DNA of 64,000 nt from a bacterium (GTDB taxonomy: Archaea; Nanoarchaeota; Nanoarchaeia; Woesearchaeales; UBA10216), in NCBI GenBank assembly GCA_024206195.1, contig JAAGZO010000966.1, forward strand, positions 1 to 64,000, in the 5' to 3' direction. The notes beneath the pieces are model-generated. The model searched no databases. It was not told the DNA's origin and worked only from the letters and a program-made list of their open reading frames with translations. Position numbers and translations under genes: made by a program. Of the stretch, positions 42,795-51,688 are shown piece after piece. Within the stretch, counting starts at the first letter, position 1; every line of letters begins with the position of its first letter.

Positions 42795-43388
42795 ATGGAT
42801 ATTGTATTATCAGAAAACTGTATTCTCAAACTTGTTTTGATACAAGGTAAGGCACTTGCCGGGTCAAATATTCGTCCATTTTACATTGGAAAGTACCCTG
42901 TTACTTGGGCACAATGGCGAGAATTGTTCAATTCTGGCCTATCCACTTGCTATGAACCTAGTGAAATACCAGTTATTGGTGTTTCCTACAGGGACGCTAT
43001 TGAATTTTGCCAAAGGCTTAGCGAGTTAACTGAGAAACATTTCTTCTTGCCAAGTGTTTCGCAATGGAAATATGCGTTAGGAGAATGGGATACTATTGAA
43101 CTGAAAAAACATGCTTGGACCCCGCAAAATTCTAACGGTAAGTTACATAAAGTAGGCGAACTTCTACCCAATAATTACGGATTGTATGATATGTTAGGTA
43201 ATATCTGGGAATGGTGCACAGATGGAGGGCATAGAGAAGTAGTGATTAGTGGATTGGGTAAAATGTATGTTCGTGCTACTATAGGCGGTTCCTTTAAAAC
43301 TAATAGAAGTGTAATGGGTGGTATAAAACATATGGAAGAGGTTCATGTAGAAAATGACACTGGATTTAGGGTTATACACCCTATCTAA
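42795..43388 (+). CDS. FGE/CLec-fold protein 8 (compact)
   Basis: 197 residues. FYIGKYPVTWAQWREL, FFLPSVSQWKYAL, GLYDMLGNIWEWC and TIGGSFK, ending TGFRVI. The SEAEWEYACR block is altered (SVSQWKYAL) and the early MG/HEV segment is missing. Fixed C-terminus. Confidence 0.8.
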   Translation: MDIVLSENCILKLVLIQGKALAGSNIRPFYIGKYPVTWAQWRELFNSGLSTCYEPSEIPVIGVSYRDAIEFCQRLSELTEKHFFLPSVSQWKYALGEWDTIELKKHAWTPQNSNGKLHKVGELLPNNYGLYDMLGNIWEWCTDGGHREVVISGLGKMYVRATIGGSFKTNRSVMGGIKHMEEVHVENDTGFRVIHPI

Positions 43389-43403
43389 TTACTGGAGATA
43401 TTT

Positions 43404-44054
43404 ATGGAATTAAATATTAGAATAAGTGAATCCTGCATACTACAACTTGTTCCCATAAGGGCCAAGAAAAAGGTTGATGGTATATCTTCCTTTTATATAG
43501 GAAAGTACCCCGTTACAGAACAACAGTGGGCGGTTGTTATGGGAACAGAGATATCAAAATCGTTCTATAACCGCCCAACCACTATGGTTCCTTACTGTGA
43601 GGCAGTCGAATTTTGTGAAAAGCTTGGCAAGATGGCTGGGCGGCGATTTAGATTACCTACTACACAGCAGTGGGAATATGCGTGGTCATGCGGATTAAGT
43701 TCTCCCAATTGCGTAGTTCAGGATGATAGAAAAGTAGAAAGGATAGCTTGGTGCAAATCTAATTCCGACGGGCGCACTCACCCGGTTGGGGAATTAGAGC
43801 CAAATAGCTGGAGCCTGTACGATATGTTGGGTAACGTTTGGGAATGGTGCTCCGATACAACAACAGTTCCGAGGACCTCTTATTTAGGGGATACTCCAAT
43901 TACTTACGAATGTGAGTTGAGAGAAGTTAGAGGTAGTTCCTTTGAGGAACCGTATATAGAAATTAGAAGTCGCAGAAAATCTACCTGTGAAGACTATGAC
44001 TTGGGGCTCAGAGTCGTAGCTAGTTGGAGAAAATCACCAACCAAAAAGAGGTAA
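43404..44054 (+). CDS. FGE/CLec-fold protein 9
   Basis: 216 residues after an SD (TGGAG). FYIGKYPVTEQQWAVVMG, FRLPTTQQWEYAW, SLYDMLGNVWEWC and VRGSSFE, ending LGLRVVASWR. The GGS block is GSS and the acidic PSEAE is PTTQQ. Tandem with the preceding copy. Confidence 0.8.
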   Translation: MELNIRISESCILQLVPIRAKKKVDGISSFYIGKYPVTEQQWAVVMGTEISKSFYNRPTTMVPYCEAVEFCEKLGKMAGRRFRLPTTQQWEYAWSCGLSSPNCVVQDDRKVERIAWCKSNSDGRTHPVGELEPNSWSLYDMLGNVWEWCSDTTTVPRTSYLGDTPITYECELREVRGSSFEEPYIEIRSRRKSTCEDYDLGLRVVASWRKSPTKKR

Positions 44055-44058
44055 AATT

Positions 44059-44400
44059 ATGATTGAACGCTTGTTCCATAGAATTAGTATTTCTGATAGA
44101 ACACTCAAGTCTTTAATACATGAGGGCTTAGTAGCCCCCCATGCTAAAAATAAGAACGGTCATTATATAACTTGTCACTGTTCAGATACGGTTTATGAAG
44201 TCTCTGCGGAGATTTATCTGTATTGCGAAGATTTTGTAAACGGCCCTGGTTACGAAGACTTTGAGCGCCGTTTAGTCGAAGATGGGGCGGCATTCTCACC
44301 TAAACATTTCTCAGTACGGGAAATTTGGAAGCGCCGTTTTGAAAGAGAACATTGTTGCAGACTAACGGAAAAGTATAACAGTAATCCTGTTTTTGTATAG
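44059..44400 (+). CDS. Hypothetical protein
   Basis: 113 residues, Cys/His-containing (CHCSDTVYEV) but no clear metal motif. Follows the previous gene by 4 nt. Confidence 0.6.
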   Translation: MIERLFHRISISDRTLKSLIHEGLVAPHAKNKNGHYITCHCSDTVYEVSAEIYLYCEDFVNGPGYEDFERRLVEDGAAFSPKHFSVREIWKRRFEREHCCRLTEKYNSNPVFV

Positions 44401-44447
44401 GATACATGATTTAAGGTGGGGTTATTTATTATCTTTTAGAGGATATT

Positions 44448-45452
44448 ATGCCATACTATGAAGTAACTGGGAATATTTTCAATACGCACTGCGATGCTGT
44501 TGGTGATACTAACAACTGTGTTGGTGTAGCTGGAGCTGGAATTGCCCTTGAGCACCATGTTCGCTATCCTATAGTATTTGAGGAGTATAAAGCGGATTGT
44601 AAGAATGGGCTTCTTAATCCTGGTGGGGTTTACTATTACAATATGGGAGGTAAGACTCACGTTAAATTTACTATCAAAGATCACTGGCGAGACCCATCAA
44701 AAATAGAATGGGTTGAGAGCTGTTTGAGAGAGTTAAAAAGAACTTTTAGAGACCACGGCTTGAATAGCATAGCTTTGACGCTAATGGGAACTGCTAACGG
44801 TGGTTTGGATAAAAAGGAAGTTCTTAAATGTATGCGAACGCGCCTTAAAGGAATGAAAGATCTTACAGTTGTTGTTTATCATTTCGATAAGCATGTATCA
44901 TGCCCAGAGTTTAGATACATGGAACAATTGATTAGAACTCCAGGAATTTTAGAGCTATTGCCTAAAGAATCTGGAATTAACGGTCCATTCTGGATGAAAA
45001 TGCATGATGGAATAGTAGAAAGAAGAAATATCTTCTCTATGTTTCCTTATGTGTACTCCGAAGCTTTTGGGGACAGATTTAAGAAACGTGAACTTATGAA
45101 GAGTTTGTTTATGTTTTTAAGGGAAAGGGCTTTTAGTGATAAATTAAAGCCTGTCCGCAGAATTGTAGTTATAGAACATCCGCGAGCAAAGCTTGAGCGT
45201 GTTAGAGATGTTCTAGATGCTGTTGTTGAACCTGTAGATGGGAACAGCTATTTACTAATTGTTAGCGAGTTTAGTAAAGCAGCGTACGGTTGGGCAAAAA
45301 GAAAAGCTTTTGCTCATGAGAAATATGTAGGCTCAAGTTCGTTATACGGTGATGAACTATTTGTGTTTACAGACAATAACAGTACAACACCAGGTATAGA
45401 CCGGTGCATAGAATCTGCTGAGAATAGGCAGATAGAAGTAAACATTTACTAA
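44448..45452 (+). CDS. Macro-domain protein (ADP-ribose hydrolase-like) with extra C-terminal domain
   Basis: 334 residues. Residues 1-150 are a macro domain: VTGNIFNTHCDAVGDTNNCVG and GAGIALEHHVRYP match the GDIF...DAIVNTVNCVG...GKGIALQF start of DarG/ALC1-type domains, whose members bind ADP-ribose and can remove it from DNA or protein. The Asn of NCVG is retained. The C-terminal 180 residues (IVVIEHPRAKLERVRDV ...) are unrecognised. In a virus this could undo host DarT-type ADP-ribosylation; an inference. Confidence 0.82.
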   Translation: MPYYEVTGNIFNTHCDAVGDTNNCVGVAGAGIALEHHVRYPIVFEEYKADCKNGLLNPGGVYYYNMGGKTHVKFTIKDHWRDPSKIEWVESCLRELKRTFRDHGLNSIALTLMGTANGGLDKKEVLKCMRTRLKGMKDLTVVVYHFDKHVSCPEFRYMEQLIRTPGILELLPKESGINGPFWMKMHDGIVERRNIFSMFPYVYSEAFGDRFKKRELMKSLFMFLRERAFSDKLKPVRRIVVIEHPRAKLERVRDVLDAVVEPVDGNSYLLIVSEFSKAAYGWAKRKAFAHEKYVGSSSLYGDELFVFTDNNSTTPGIDRCIESAENRQIEVNIY

Positions 45453-45464
45453 TAGGAGATAAAT

Positions 45465-45740
45465 ATGGATTTAGATAAAGTTACACCTTTGTGGTTAGCA
45501 GATGAAAATAACCTGGTTACAGGCATGTTAACAGTCTTTGAGAAAGAGGAACGGGAATGGGTTGGAAATTGTCTTAATCCCCAGTGCGATGGCCGCGTCT
45601 ATGATCAAAAAATCATCTATAAGGATGAAGACGGTAAGCTGTTTTCGCATACAGAAACAGAGAGAAACTGCGTGGTAGGTTGTAAGTACCATGATATAAA
45701 TAATGATGATTGGGTTGGCTGCTATACAGAGAAAAACTAA
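45465..45740 (+). CDS. Small zinc-binding hypothetical protein
   Basis: 91 residues. CLNPQC (about 33-38) and RNCVVGC (about 66-72) plus His could bind zinc. Acidic. SD AGGAGAT. Next gene starts 1 nt later. Confidence 0.6.
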   Translation: MDLDKVTPLWLADENNLVTGMLTVFEKEEREWVGNCLNPQCDGRVYDQKIIYKDEDGKLFSHTETERNCVVGCKYHDINNDDWVGCYTEKN

Positions 45741-45741
45741 T

Positions 45742-46152
45742 ATGGAACATACGCATGTATATGTTAATAAAGAGAACTCAAAAGACGTAGGGCCGTGCGC
45801 GAGGGTCTATTTTCCTAAGGAAGAAGTTCGTCTTCTTGAGAAAATTGTACCGGAGTTGGATATGTATTACAGATCTACTGCTGATTTAGTTGATAATCAC
45901 TACTGTCTTCTAATGACAGTAGAAGACTTACGCTCGATTATTATCGAGTTGCAGAATGAACTTCCGACTCTTGGAAGTGTTAGCGTGGCGTTGCAGAACA
46001 AAGTAGATCTAATTTGTGTGTACAATGTAAGCTACTTTACTTTGTTGTTCAACCAGATATTAGTTTTCTGGCATAGTCCTCACAGCAAAATGACTGCACA
46101 TAGAGAGAAACTTGTTTGCTTAGAGCTCAGCAGTGTAGACTACGAAGATTAA
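45742..46152 (+). CDS. Hypothetical protein
   Basis: 136 residues from ATG 45742, immediately after the previous stop; an in-frame extension into the previous gene is rejected. Helical with a hydrophobic stretch (YFTLLFNQILVFW) that could be a buried helix. Unrecognised. Confidence 0.6.
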   Translation: MEHTHVYVNKENSKDVGPCARVYFPKEEVRLLEKIVPELDMYYRSTADLVDNHYCLLMTVEDLRSIIIELQNELPTLGSVSVALQNKVDLICVYNVSYFTLLFNQILVFWHSPHSKMTAHREKLVCLELSSVDYED

Positions 46153-46162
46153 TTTTGATAAC

Positions 46163-46204
46163 CCTGTATGTGTATGTCATATACAGGATTCTATTTTTTT
46201 ACTA
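46163..46204 (+). terminator. Intrinsic terminator
   Basis: CCTGTAT pairs with ATACAGG (46163-46169, 46181-46187), then ATTCTATTTTTTT. Confidence 0.6.
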
Positions 46205-46229
46205 CGAGTACTTAGAGAGGTATATTAAT

Positions 46230-46922
46230 ATGAGTAGGATTGTACATCATGAAAAGTTTGAATCTCTTAAGCCTTTATTTCCATCGTTTGGATCCCTTGG
46301 AGTATACGCTAAAGGGAAATTGTGGTTAGATACCGGCAAGCCTTTGGGGTTTAATGTATGTGAGGAGCGGCCCGGTAAATCGGATGAAGATTTACTTCTT
46401 ATGGCATATGCGTATGCTATGGGAAAAGTTTTGCAGGCATTAGAACCTATAGATTCCGTCAAAAAGTTTGTATTCGAAGGTACAGAATATGATCCGGATG
46501 AGGAAACAGGACAACTTTGGGTTCATAATATAGAGCCCAAGTCAATACGAGAGTACGATATTAAAAGCTGGGATAATCTTACTACTGCATTAAAGGAGAA
46601 TGCGGATTTACCAGAGTTAGGTTGGCTTATAGAAAAACTGAATCATAATGTGAAACCCCCTACGTATGTGTGCATAAACGAGGCAGACGAAGGAGCAGCG
46701 TTTGTGCGTAATTACTTTATTTTTGATGAGAACTGGACGGAACCGTGGGCTTCTAAAGATGTCTCCGACGGTTTAGACAATCTCATAAAACATGCGATTG
46801 TGGCTCATGAAAAATGTGAGTGTGATAGTCTTCGGTTTACTACTGGTTGGCAGCTGTCCTACGATTGGTGCACAGAAGAGCCTGTTGTTGTGTTCGGCGA
46901 TGAACGGTGGTATGGTGAGTAG
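46230..46922 (+). CDS. Hypothetical protein
   Basis: 230 residues from ATG 46230 with AGAGAGG upstream. Acidic with conserved-looking Trp residues near the C-terminus. No family recognised. Confidence 0.65.
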   Translation: MSRIVHHEKFESLKPLFPSFGSLGVYAKGKLWLDTGKPLGFNVCEERPGKSDEDLLLMAYAYAMGKVLQALEPIDSVKKFVFEGTEYDPDEETGQLWVHNIEPKSIREYDIKSWDNLTTALKENADLPELGWLIEKLNHNVKPPTYVCINEADEGAAFVRNYFIFDENWTEPWASKDVSDGLDNLIKHAIVAHEKCECDSLRFTTGWQLSYDWCTEEPVVVFGDERWYGE

Positions 46923-46942
46923 TTATTAAATTTAGCTTATTC

Positions 46943-47040
46943 AGTATGTACGTATACGGGATTTTGCTTTACATGGTGATATTTCTGAAGGAAGCGATCA
47001 GGCGAAGAAAATTCTGTCTGAGTTAAAATACTACTTCTAA
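46943..47040 (+). pseudogene. Start-less gene fragment
   Basis: The frame reads QYVRIRDFALHGDISEGS then DQAKKILSELKYYF before TAA, with a protein-like composition but no start codon or SD and a stop just upstream. Probably the tail of a lost gene. Confidence 0.4.
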
Positions 47041-47051
47041 ATTAGTAATAT

Positions 47052-47136
47052 AATAGCCCCTATAATGTCTTGAGAATCTTTTAGCATAGGTAGGTATACC
47101 TTTAGAGATAAAATGGCTTCTAGGGGCTATTTTATT
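47052..47136 (+). terminator. Long-loop hairpin with T-run
   Basis: AATAGCCCCTA (47052-47062) pairs perfectly with TAGGGGCTATT (47121-47131), then TTATT. The 58-nt loop contains AGGTATACCT. ATG 47146 follows 14 nt after the stem with no SD. Confidence 0.6.
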
Positions 47137-47145
47137 CGTTATATT

Positions 47146-47745
47146 ATGTATGTTAACATAGGTAATGGTTGTATAATTAAGCTGGTGAAAATTCCTGGTG
47201 GTAAGTTACCTACTGACGAAGAAAAGAAAGTTGATTCGTTTTGGATTGGTAAATACCTTATTACTCAAAGACAGTGGGTAGCTGTGATGGATAACAATCC
47301 ATCACATTTTAAAGGGCTCGATTTACCAGTCGAGTCTGTATATAGGAACAAGTGTGTTAGTTTCTGCAAGAAATTATCACTCGTAACTAATCTTACTTGC
47401 AGATTGCCGTCGGAGATCGAGTGGGAATATGCCTGCCGCGCTGGTTCAGATTCTGAATACTTTTTTGGCGATGATGAAGACGAACTTGTCCGGTATGCCT
47501 GGTGTCATAATAATTCGGGTGGAAAGACTCACCCAGTCGGCGAGTTGTTACCTAATAGATTTGGTCTATATGATATACTAGGTAATGTGTGGGAATACTG
47601 TGATGATAGTAGTAACATAGTGCGCGGCGGTTCCTGGTACAACAATCCGTGGTTCGTGCGCTGCGCCACTCGTAGCAGGAACGAGCCAGACAGCCGGGCC
47701 TACTACCTCGGGTTTCGGGTCGTGGTGTCGTCGTCTAATAAGTAA
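47146..47745 (+). CDS. FGE/CLec-fold protein 10, with DGR-type variable end
   Basis: 199 residues from ATG 47146 (family start MYVNIGNGCIIKLV); the ATG at 47113 is in the hairpin. CRLPSEIEWEYACRAGS and DILGNVWEYC lead, over a very short linker, straight to VRGGSW. From there the DNA is GC-rich and nearly identical, apart from A-derived positions, to the ends of the genes at 55426 and 58410. The protein ends LGFRVVVSSSNK. Likely a diversified binding protein; no transmembrane or signal segment. Confidence 0.87.
   Translation: MYVNIGNGCIIKLVKIPGGKLPTDEEKKVDSFWIGKYLITQRQWVAVMDNNPSHFKGLDLPVESVYRNKCVSFCKKLSLVTNLTCRLPSEIEWEYACRAGSDSEYFFGDDEDELVRYAWCHNNSGGKTHPVGELLPNRFGLYDILGNVWEYCDDSSNIVRGGSWYNNPWFVRCATRSRNEPDSRAYYLGFRVVVSSSNK
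47626..47733 (+). repeat. DGR variable-repeat candidate B
   Basis: 108 bp from GGCGGTTCCTGG to TCGTCG. Constant blocks GTGCGCTGCGCC and GGTTTCGGGTCGTGGTG are shared with repeat D. Changes against C and D fall in codons readable as mutated AAC/AAT (TAC, AGC, GCC, TTC), the pattern of adenine mutagenesis. Confidence 0.8.
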
Positions 47746-47771
47746 TAATAGAAGATAAATTAAGGTGAACT

Positions 47772-48401
47772 ATGGAACAATATATTGTAGTACCAAAAAG
47801 TCAGCTGCTGTCAGCAGTTGTTAAGAGTAACACAGATGGTATTGATTATAACGGCTTATGTGTAGAGATACGCGGATCATTAGATGCTGTTAAACATATA
47901 AGTCATAAAGTACATGAGGTTTATTGTCATGAGCTTGTAATTGAGCCACCGACCTGTTACTTACATCTTCGTTCTACTGAAGATATGCAAGAAAACGATA
48001 TTGCTGCCCTAGACATACTAAGTGGGGCTGTTACTGTCAGCACTTATGATCTTAGGTACGATGGGTGTGTGACATGTCACATCTATCCAGTAGATGATTA
48101 TAATCGGTGGCTAATTGGGCATACCGGTGAGCCTCAACCTGAGTGTCTAGAGCTTCTTTTTGAGAAGTATGTTAACTGGAAAAAGGCTAGAAGCAAAACT
48201 TGGGCTGAGCGGCGAGCAACTGGTAGTGTATACTATGATTTGGCTCTATCCAGCTACTGCAACTTAACTTGGAAACAGTTACATGGAGTTCCAAAGGGGG
48301 AGTGTTCTGTGACTAAAGAATGCTATGAATATGGAATACCAGAAATCGAGTGGAATACTCTGCCGAGAGTAATCTTGGATTTCGTTAATGATGGACACTA
48401 A
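47772..48401 (+). CDS. Hypothetical protein
   Basis: 209 residues. No recognised motif; Trp and Cys rich. Its 3' end overlaps the next FGE-like gene by 14 nt. Confidence 0.65.
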   Translation: MEQYIVVPKSQLLSAVVKSNTDGIDYNGLCVEIRGSLDAVKHISHKVHEVYCHELVIEPPTCYLHLRSTEDMQENDIAALDILSGAVTVSTYDLRYDGCVTCHIYPVDDYNRWLIGHTGEPQPECLELLFEKYVNWKKARSKTWAERRATGSVYYDLALSSYCNLTWKQLHGVPKGECSVTKECYEYGIPEIEWNTLPRVILDFVNDGH

Positions 48402-48963
48402 AATTGTGTGTTTAGGGGAAGGGGTTACCCTTCCCCTTGTTGAGCTCCCAAGTGTCGAGGTATTTGCGGACAGGCGTGTTTTTATGGGAAAGTACGCCGT
48501 TACAGAAGAACAGTGGAAGTCTGTTGTGAAAGATAGGCGCGTTTTCTTTAACCAGGATGCAAATTTTCCGATTATTTACATAACTCATGATAATGCCTTA
48601 GCCTTTTGTAAAAAGCTATCGGATAAGACTGGACTTAAGTTTTACCTACCAAGTGAAATGGAGTGGGCAGTCGCGTCTCTATTTGGTAAAGAAGAGTGTA
48701 AGGGTATACGTGATAGTAAGCTTTCACGCGAGTACGCGTGGTTCAGAGAGAATTCAAGGCAGAAAGTACACCCAGTCGGGAAGCTAAAACCAAACAATTG
48801 GGGACTGTACGACATGTTTGGGAATATTTGGGAGTGGTGTAGTAAACCGGTCAGTAAGGGTGGATCCTGCCAATGTTATTCAGTACATATAATGACTTCT
48901 AATGTACCTGGCACTATCGGTTTCGACCGTAATACAGGGTTACGTGTACTTATGGAGGAATAG
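48388..48963 (+). CDS. FGE/CLec-fold protein 11
   Basis: 191 residues. VFMGKYAVTEEQWKSV, FYLPSEMEWAVAS, GLYDMFGNIWEWC and KGGSCQ, ending TGLRVLMEE. The EYACR part is lost (AVASL) and the linker before GGS is very short, as in the variable copies, but the C-terminus is AT-rich and fixed. Confidence 0.8.
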   Translation: MMDTKIVCLGEGVTLPLVELPSVEVFADRRVFMGKYAVTEEQWKSVVKDRRVFFNQDANFPIIYITHDNALAFCKKLSDKTGLKFYLPSEMEWAVASLFGKEECKGIRDSKLSREYAWFRENSRQKVHPVGKLKPNNWGLYDMFGNIWEWCSKPVSKGGSCQCYSVHIMTSNVPGTIGFDRNTGLRVLMEE

Positions 48964-48966
48964 CTT

Positions 48967-49548
48967 ATGGTTATTCGTATAGGTGATGGTATTACTATGG
49001 ATCTCATAGAGGTTCCGAATTCTATGATACTTATGGGGAAGTATCCAGTTACTCAGATGCAGTGGGCTGAGGTAAACAAGACGCTTCTGTCTGTAGACAG
49101 GAAAGATAATTTTCCTATTACTAATGTATCCTGGGATGGTGCGAGAAAGTTCTGTTCTACATTATCTACAGTAATAGGTTTTTGTGTACGGCTTCCTGAG
49201 TTGGAGGAGTGGGAATTCGCCTGTAAGAGTATTACAAACAGGCCTCATATATCAAATCTTGATAGAGATGTTATAGATAAACACGTTTGGTATAAAGGCA
49301 ACTCTAATGGAATACCGCACATAGTAGGTGAGAAGAATCCAAACAAGATAGGTCTATATGATATGTATGGTAATGTTTACGAATGGTGCGGCAATAAAGG
49401 GAAGAACCATCCAAGCATGGGATGGCTTAAATTCGCTGCGGGTGGTTGCTATTGTAGTAATATGTGGGAATTGAAACGTCCTGTTCAGTATACACAAAGT
49501 TTTAAAAAGGCAACCCTTGGGTTTAGGGTAGTTATAGAAAAGGAGTAA
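48967..49548 (+). CDS. FGE/CLec-fold protein 12
   Basis: 193 residues, 3 nt after copy 11. LMGKYPVTQMQWAEV, VRLPELEEWEFAC, GLYDMYGNVYEWC and AAGGCYCS, ending LGFRVVIEKE. The RGGSW block is AGGCY. Confidence 0.8.
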   Translation: MVIRIGDGITMDLIEVPNSMILMGKYPVTQMQWAEVNKTLLSVDRKDNFPITNVSWDGARKFCSTLSTVIGFCVRLPELEEWEFACKSITNRPHISNLDRDVIDKHVWYKGNSNGIPHIVGEKNPNKIGLYDMYGNVYEWCGNKGKNHPSMGWLKFAAGGCYCSNMWELKRPVQYTQSFKKATLGFRVVIEKE

Positions 49549-49552
49549 TATT

Positions 49553-49633
49553 ATGAGTGCAAAATGTTTAAATGTTAGAGAAGTGACAAAAAACGCTGTT
49601 TATGCAGCATTTACTGAAGAGAGGTTAATTTAA
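49553..49633 (+). CDS. 26-residue small protein
   Basis: ATG with AAGGAG (the end of the previous gene) upstream; encodes MSAKCLNVREVTK and a short Ala-rich tail. The next ATG follows 1 nt after its stop, which fits the operon pattern. Function unknown. Confidence 0.45.
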   Translation: MSAKCLNVREVTKNAVYAAFTEERLI

Positions 49634-49634
49634 T

Positions 49635-50027
49635 ATGAGTATAACTGGTAATGTAATATTTGGTGAAGCCGGTAATATAATCGGTACTGTTAATGCTCTT
49701 AGAAGCGTGCAAGATATCTTGCACGCTGTAAGGGACGGATCTCTTGTAAGGAGAGCCAATGAGCTTGTAGAGAAGCTGTTGCTGCCTGGAGAAAGGTACA
49801 GGATAAGGTTTAATAAAGACGGTCCATCTGAACTAAGGTACTACGATGGAACAAGTCTCGTTATTTGCGGGGAGATTCTACTTGAGGTAATGCAGAACCT
49901 GTTCGATAGAGGAATATTAACTACAAGTGAAGCTATGCTATATATGCCTGATATGAGGAAATTTAGCATTGAGTTCAGAGAATATTTCTGTGGTAAAATA
50001 AACAGGTTATTTCCTACGGAGGAGTAA
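49635..50027 (+). CDS. Hypothetical protein
   Basis: 130 residues; mixed alpha/beta, basic early (RDGSLVRRANELVEK). No known family. Confidence 0.65.
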   Translation: MSITGNVIFGEAGNIIGTVNALRSVQDILHAVRDGSLVRRANELVEKLLLPGERYRIRFNKDGPSELRYYDGTSLVICGEILLEVMQNLFDRGILTTSEAMLYMPDMRKFSIEFREYFCGKINRLFPTEE

Positions 50028-50068
50028 GCCGTGTTATTGGATCACGAAATGACCTATTGTTAGAAACT

Positions 50069-50167
50069 ATGAGGAAGCACATGTTTATGGTAACTCATTT
50101 CGATTCTAAAGAGGATTTATCAACAGCATTAGAATGCTATAACGAGTTAATAGGATTAAAAGGTTAA
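50069..50167 (+). CDS. 32-residue small protein or gene remnant
   Basis: ATG 50069 to TAA 50165-50167, helical (DLSTALECYNELIG). A GTG frame of ten codons lies just upstream. It could be a small gene or what is left of a larger one. Confidence 0.35.
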   Translation: MRKHMFMVTHFDSKEDLSTALECYNELIGLKG

Positions 50168-50181
50168 GTGAGATCATAATT

Positions 50182-50652
50182 ATGAAAGAAACTATTACTT
50201 TAAATATTGTTGAGGCAAATACTTTTGTCGAACGGATGCAACCGAGCACGGATAATGTTTTGTATAAAGGGCATGTAGATATTTATTACAAAGAGCCGCT
50301 ACTTGCCAAGTTTAAATACAATTTTGTTGGGGTAGGTGAGATATATGGCCCTCTTGGTGTTGTAACAAGGGAACCTAAGTTAAACGATCGGTATGACAAG
50401 CACTATGTTCAGTTAGTGCAATCCTGGCTTGTCAGGGTCGCAGAAAAGGGGGAAGCTCCAGATGTAAAAGTTGGAGAACTTTTTTGGGTAGCTCCTGCTG
50501 ATCCTTTCGATGGTATGGACAACATCCTCTATGCTTATAAGAGTGAGCTATATTTAGATGAGGAAGTGAGATCATTAACTGTCGTTGGAGTAGTAGATAA
50601 GGAGGTTAGTTCTCTTAGTTTATTTGGTAAAAAATATGATATATATCAGTAG
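50182..50652 (+). CDS. Hypothetical protein
   Basis: 156 residues, beta-rich (KFKYNFVGVGEIYGPLGVV). No motif recognised. Confidence 0.65.
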   Translation: MKETITLNIVEANTFVERMQPSTDNVLYKGHVDIYYKEPLLAKFKYNFVGVGEIYGPLGVVTREPKLNDRYDKHYVQLVQSWLVRVAEKGEAPDVKVGELFWVAPADPFDGMDNILYAYKSELYLDEEVRSLTVVGVVDKEVSSLSLFGKKYDIYQ

Positions 50653-50691
50653 TATTTGTTAAATAGTTAGATCAAAGGAAACTGAGATAAA

Positions 50692-50967
50692 ATGCCGTAT
50701 TCAGATTGCAAAGCCAAGCGCAAACATAGTAGAGAATACTATGCAAAGCGAAAAACCCAAGTTCATGAGTGGCTTGGGGGAGAGTGTGTAGATTGTGGAT
50801 CGAAAAGTAATCTACGCATTATCTACATAGATCCCCTTGACAGAGTTGACGGCTACAACATCAGTAGGATATTACTGAATAAATGGGACAGAGTTATTGT
50901 AGAAATGTGCAAGTGTACGCTTGTATGTGAGTCCTGCAGAAGAAAGCGTGTTAGCTCTGGTAACTAG
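50692..50967 (+). CDS. HNH-like protein lacking catalytic histidines
   Basis: 91 residues. The zinc frame of phage HNH endonucleases is present: CVDC at 32-35, an IDP turn at 46-48 and CESC at 79-82 followed by RRKR. In active members the IDP is preceded by HH and the last knuckle carries His; here those positions read IYIDP and SCRRK. It may keep DNA binding without cutting. Confidence 0.6.
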   Translation: MPYSDCKAKRKHSREYYAKRKTQVHEWLGGECVDCGSKSNLRIIYIDPLDRVDGYNISRILLNKWDRVIVEMCKCTLVCESCRRKRVSSGN

Positions 50968-51035
50968 AGCTGTGGATGGCCTGCCCTGTGTCCCCAAACA
51001 TGGGGTAGACCTTACACAAGATAGGAGTAAAATAA

Positions 51036-51683
51036 TTGCTGCTTTTAAATTACGATAATTTAAAGTTTATTAGATACGGGGGTTTGTCTCCTGTAAAGCA
51101 AGTTGGGCACAGCGCACCGGCTCGGAGGGGTATATATGCATTTGCATATCCCTTTATGGACCACTTTTTCCTATCTGGAGATCATAATTTACCATGGTTA
51201 GGAGGAAAGAAGGTATATATGCGCGATAAAAATCGTAGGATTGTAGATGAGGATCATCCTGATTTTGAAGAGCTAATTGCGTGGGATAGATGTGTTACCT
51301 ACGGTAAATCTGTTGTTAGCGCCCCGTCTCATGGTAAGATTTTTGTAGAGGTGCATCCAAAAACGCAAAAGCTTGTATGTATGATTTTGCCCAGACCAAG
51401 AGTATTCTGTCATTATGGTAGCTTGTGGACCGTCATGGAGCCGAATTATCAAGCGCAAAAGTACCATGTAGATCCGGAAAGTGCAAAGTGTTGGTGGTAT
51501 GTTGACATAGACCAATTCGTAGATTTGTGTAAAAAGCTAATTGTTGATACAGCTAAAGACTCGCATCGAGTTGCCAAGGCAACTGGTATCAAATTTGTTG
51601 AGTTTACTAAGAATTGGTACAGATTTCGAGGGGCTGACCCTTTCGAGGTTTTTATAGAACGTATAGTTAGTAGGAGGATGTAA
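51036..51683 (+). CDS. Hypothetical protein, TTG start
   Basis: 215 residues from TTG 51036, 8-9 nt after ATAGGAG. The N-terminal pattern RYGGLSPVK ... ARRGIYAFAYPF is distinctive but I cannot name the family. Basic and aromatic-rich; directly upstream of an RNA ligase, so possibly a partner. Confidence 0.65.
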   Translation: MLLLNYDNLKFIRYGGLSPVKQVGHSAPARRGIYAFAYPFMDHFFLSGDHNLPWLGGKKVYMRDKNRRIVDEDHPDFEELIAWDRCVTYGKSVVSAPSHGKIFVEVHPKTQKLVCMILPRPRVFCHYGSLWTVMEPNYQAQKYHVDPESAKCWWYVDIDQFVDLCKKLIVDTAKDSHRVAKATGIKFVEFTKNWYRFRGADPFEVFIERIVSRRM

Positions 51684-51688
51684 TCATC

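Noticed and set aside
42771..42795. ATG inside the terminator as start of FGE copy 8
   Set aside because: The codons form the arm of a perfect GC hairpin; the family N-terminus begins at 42795.
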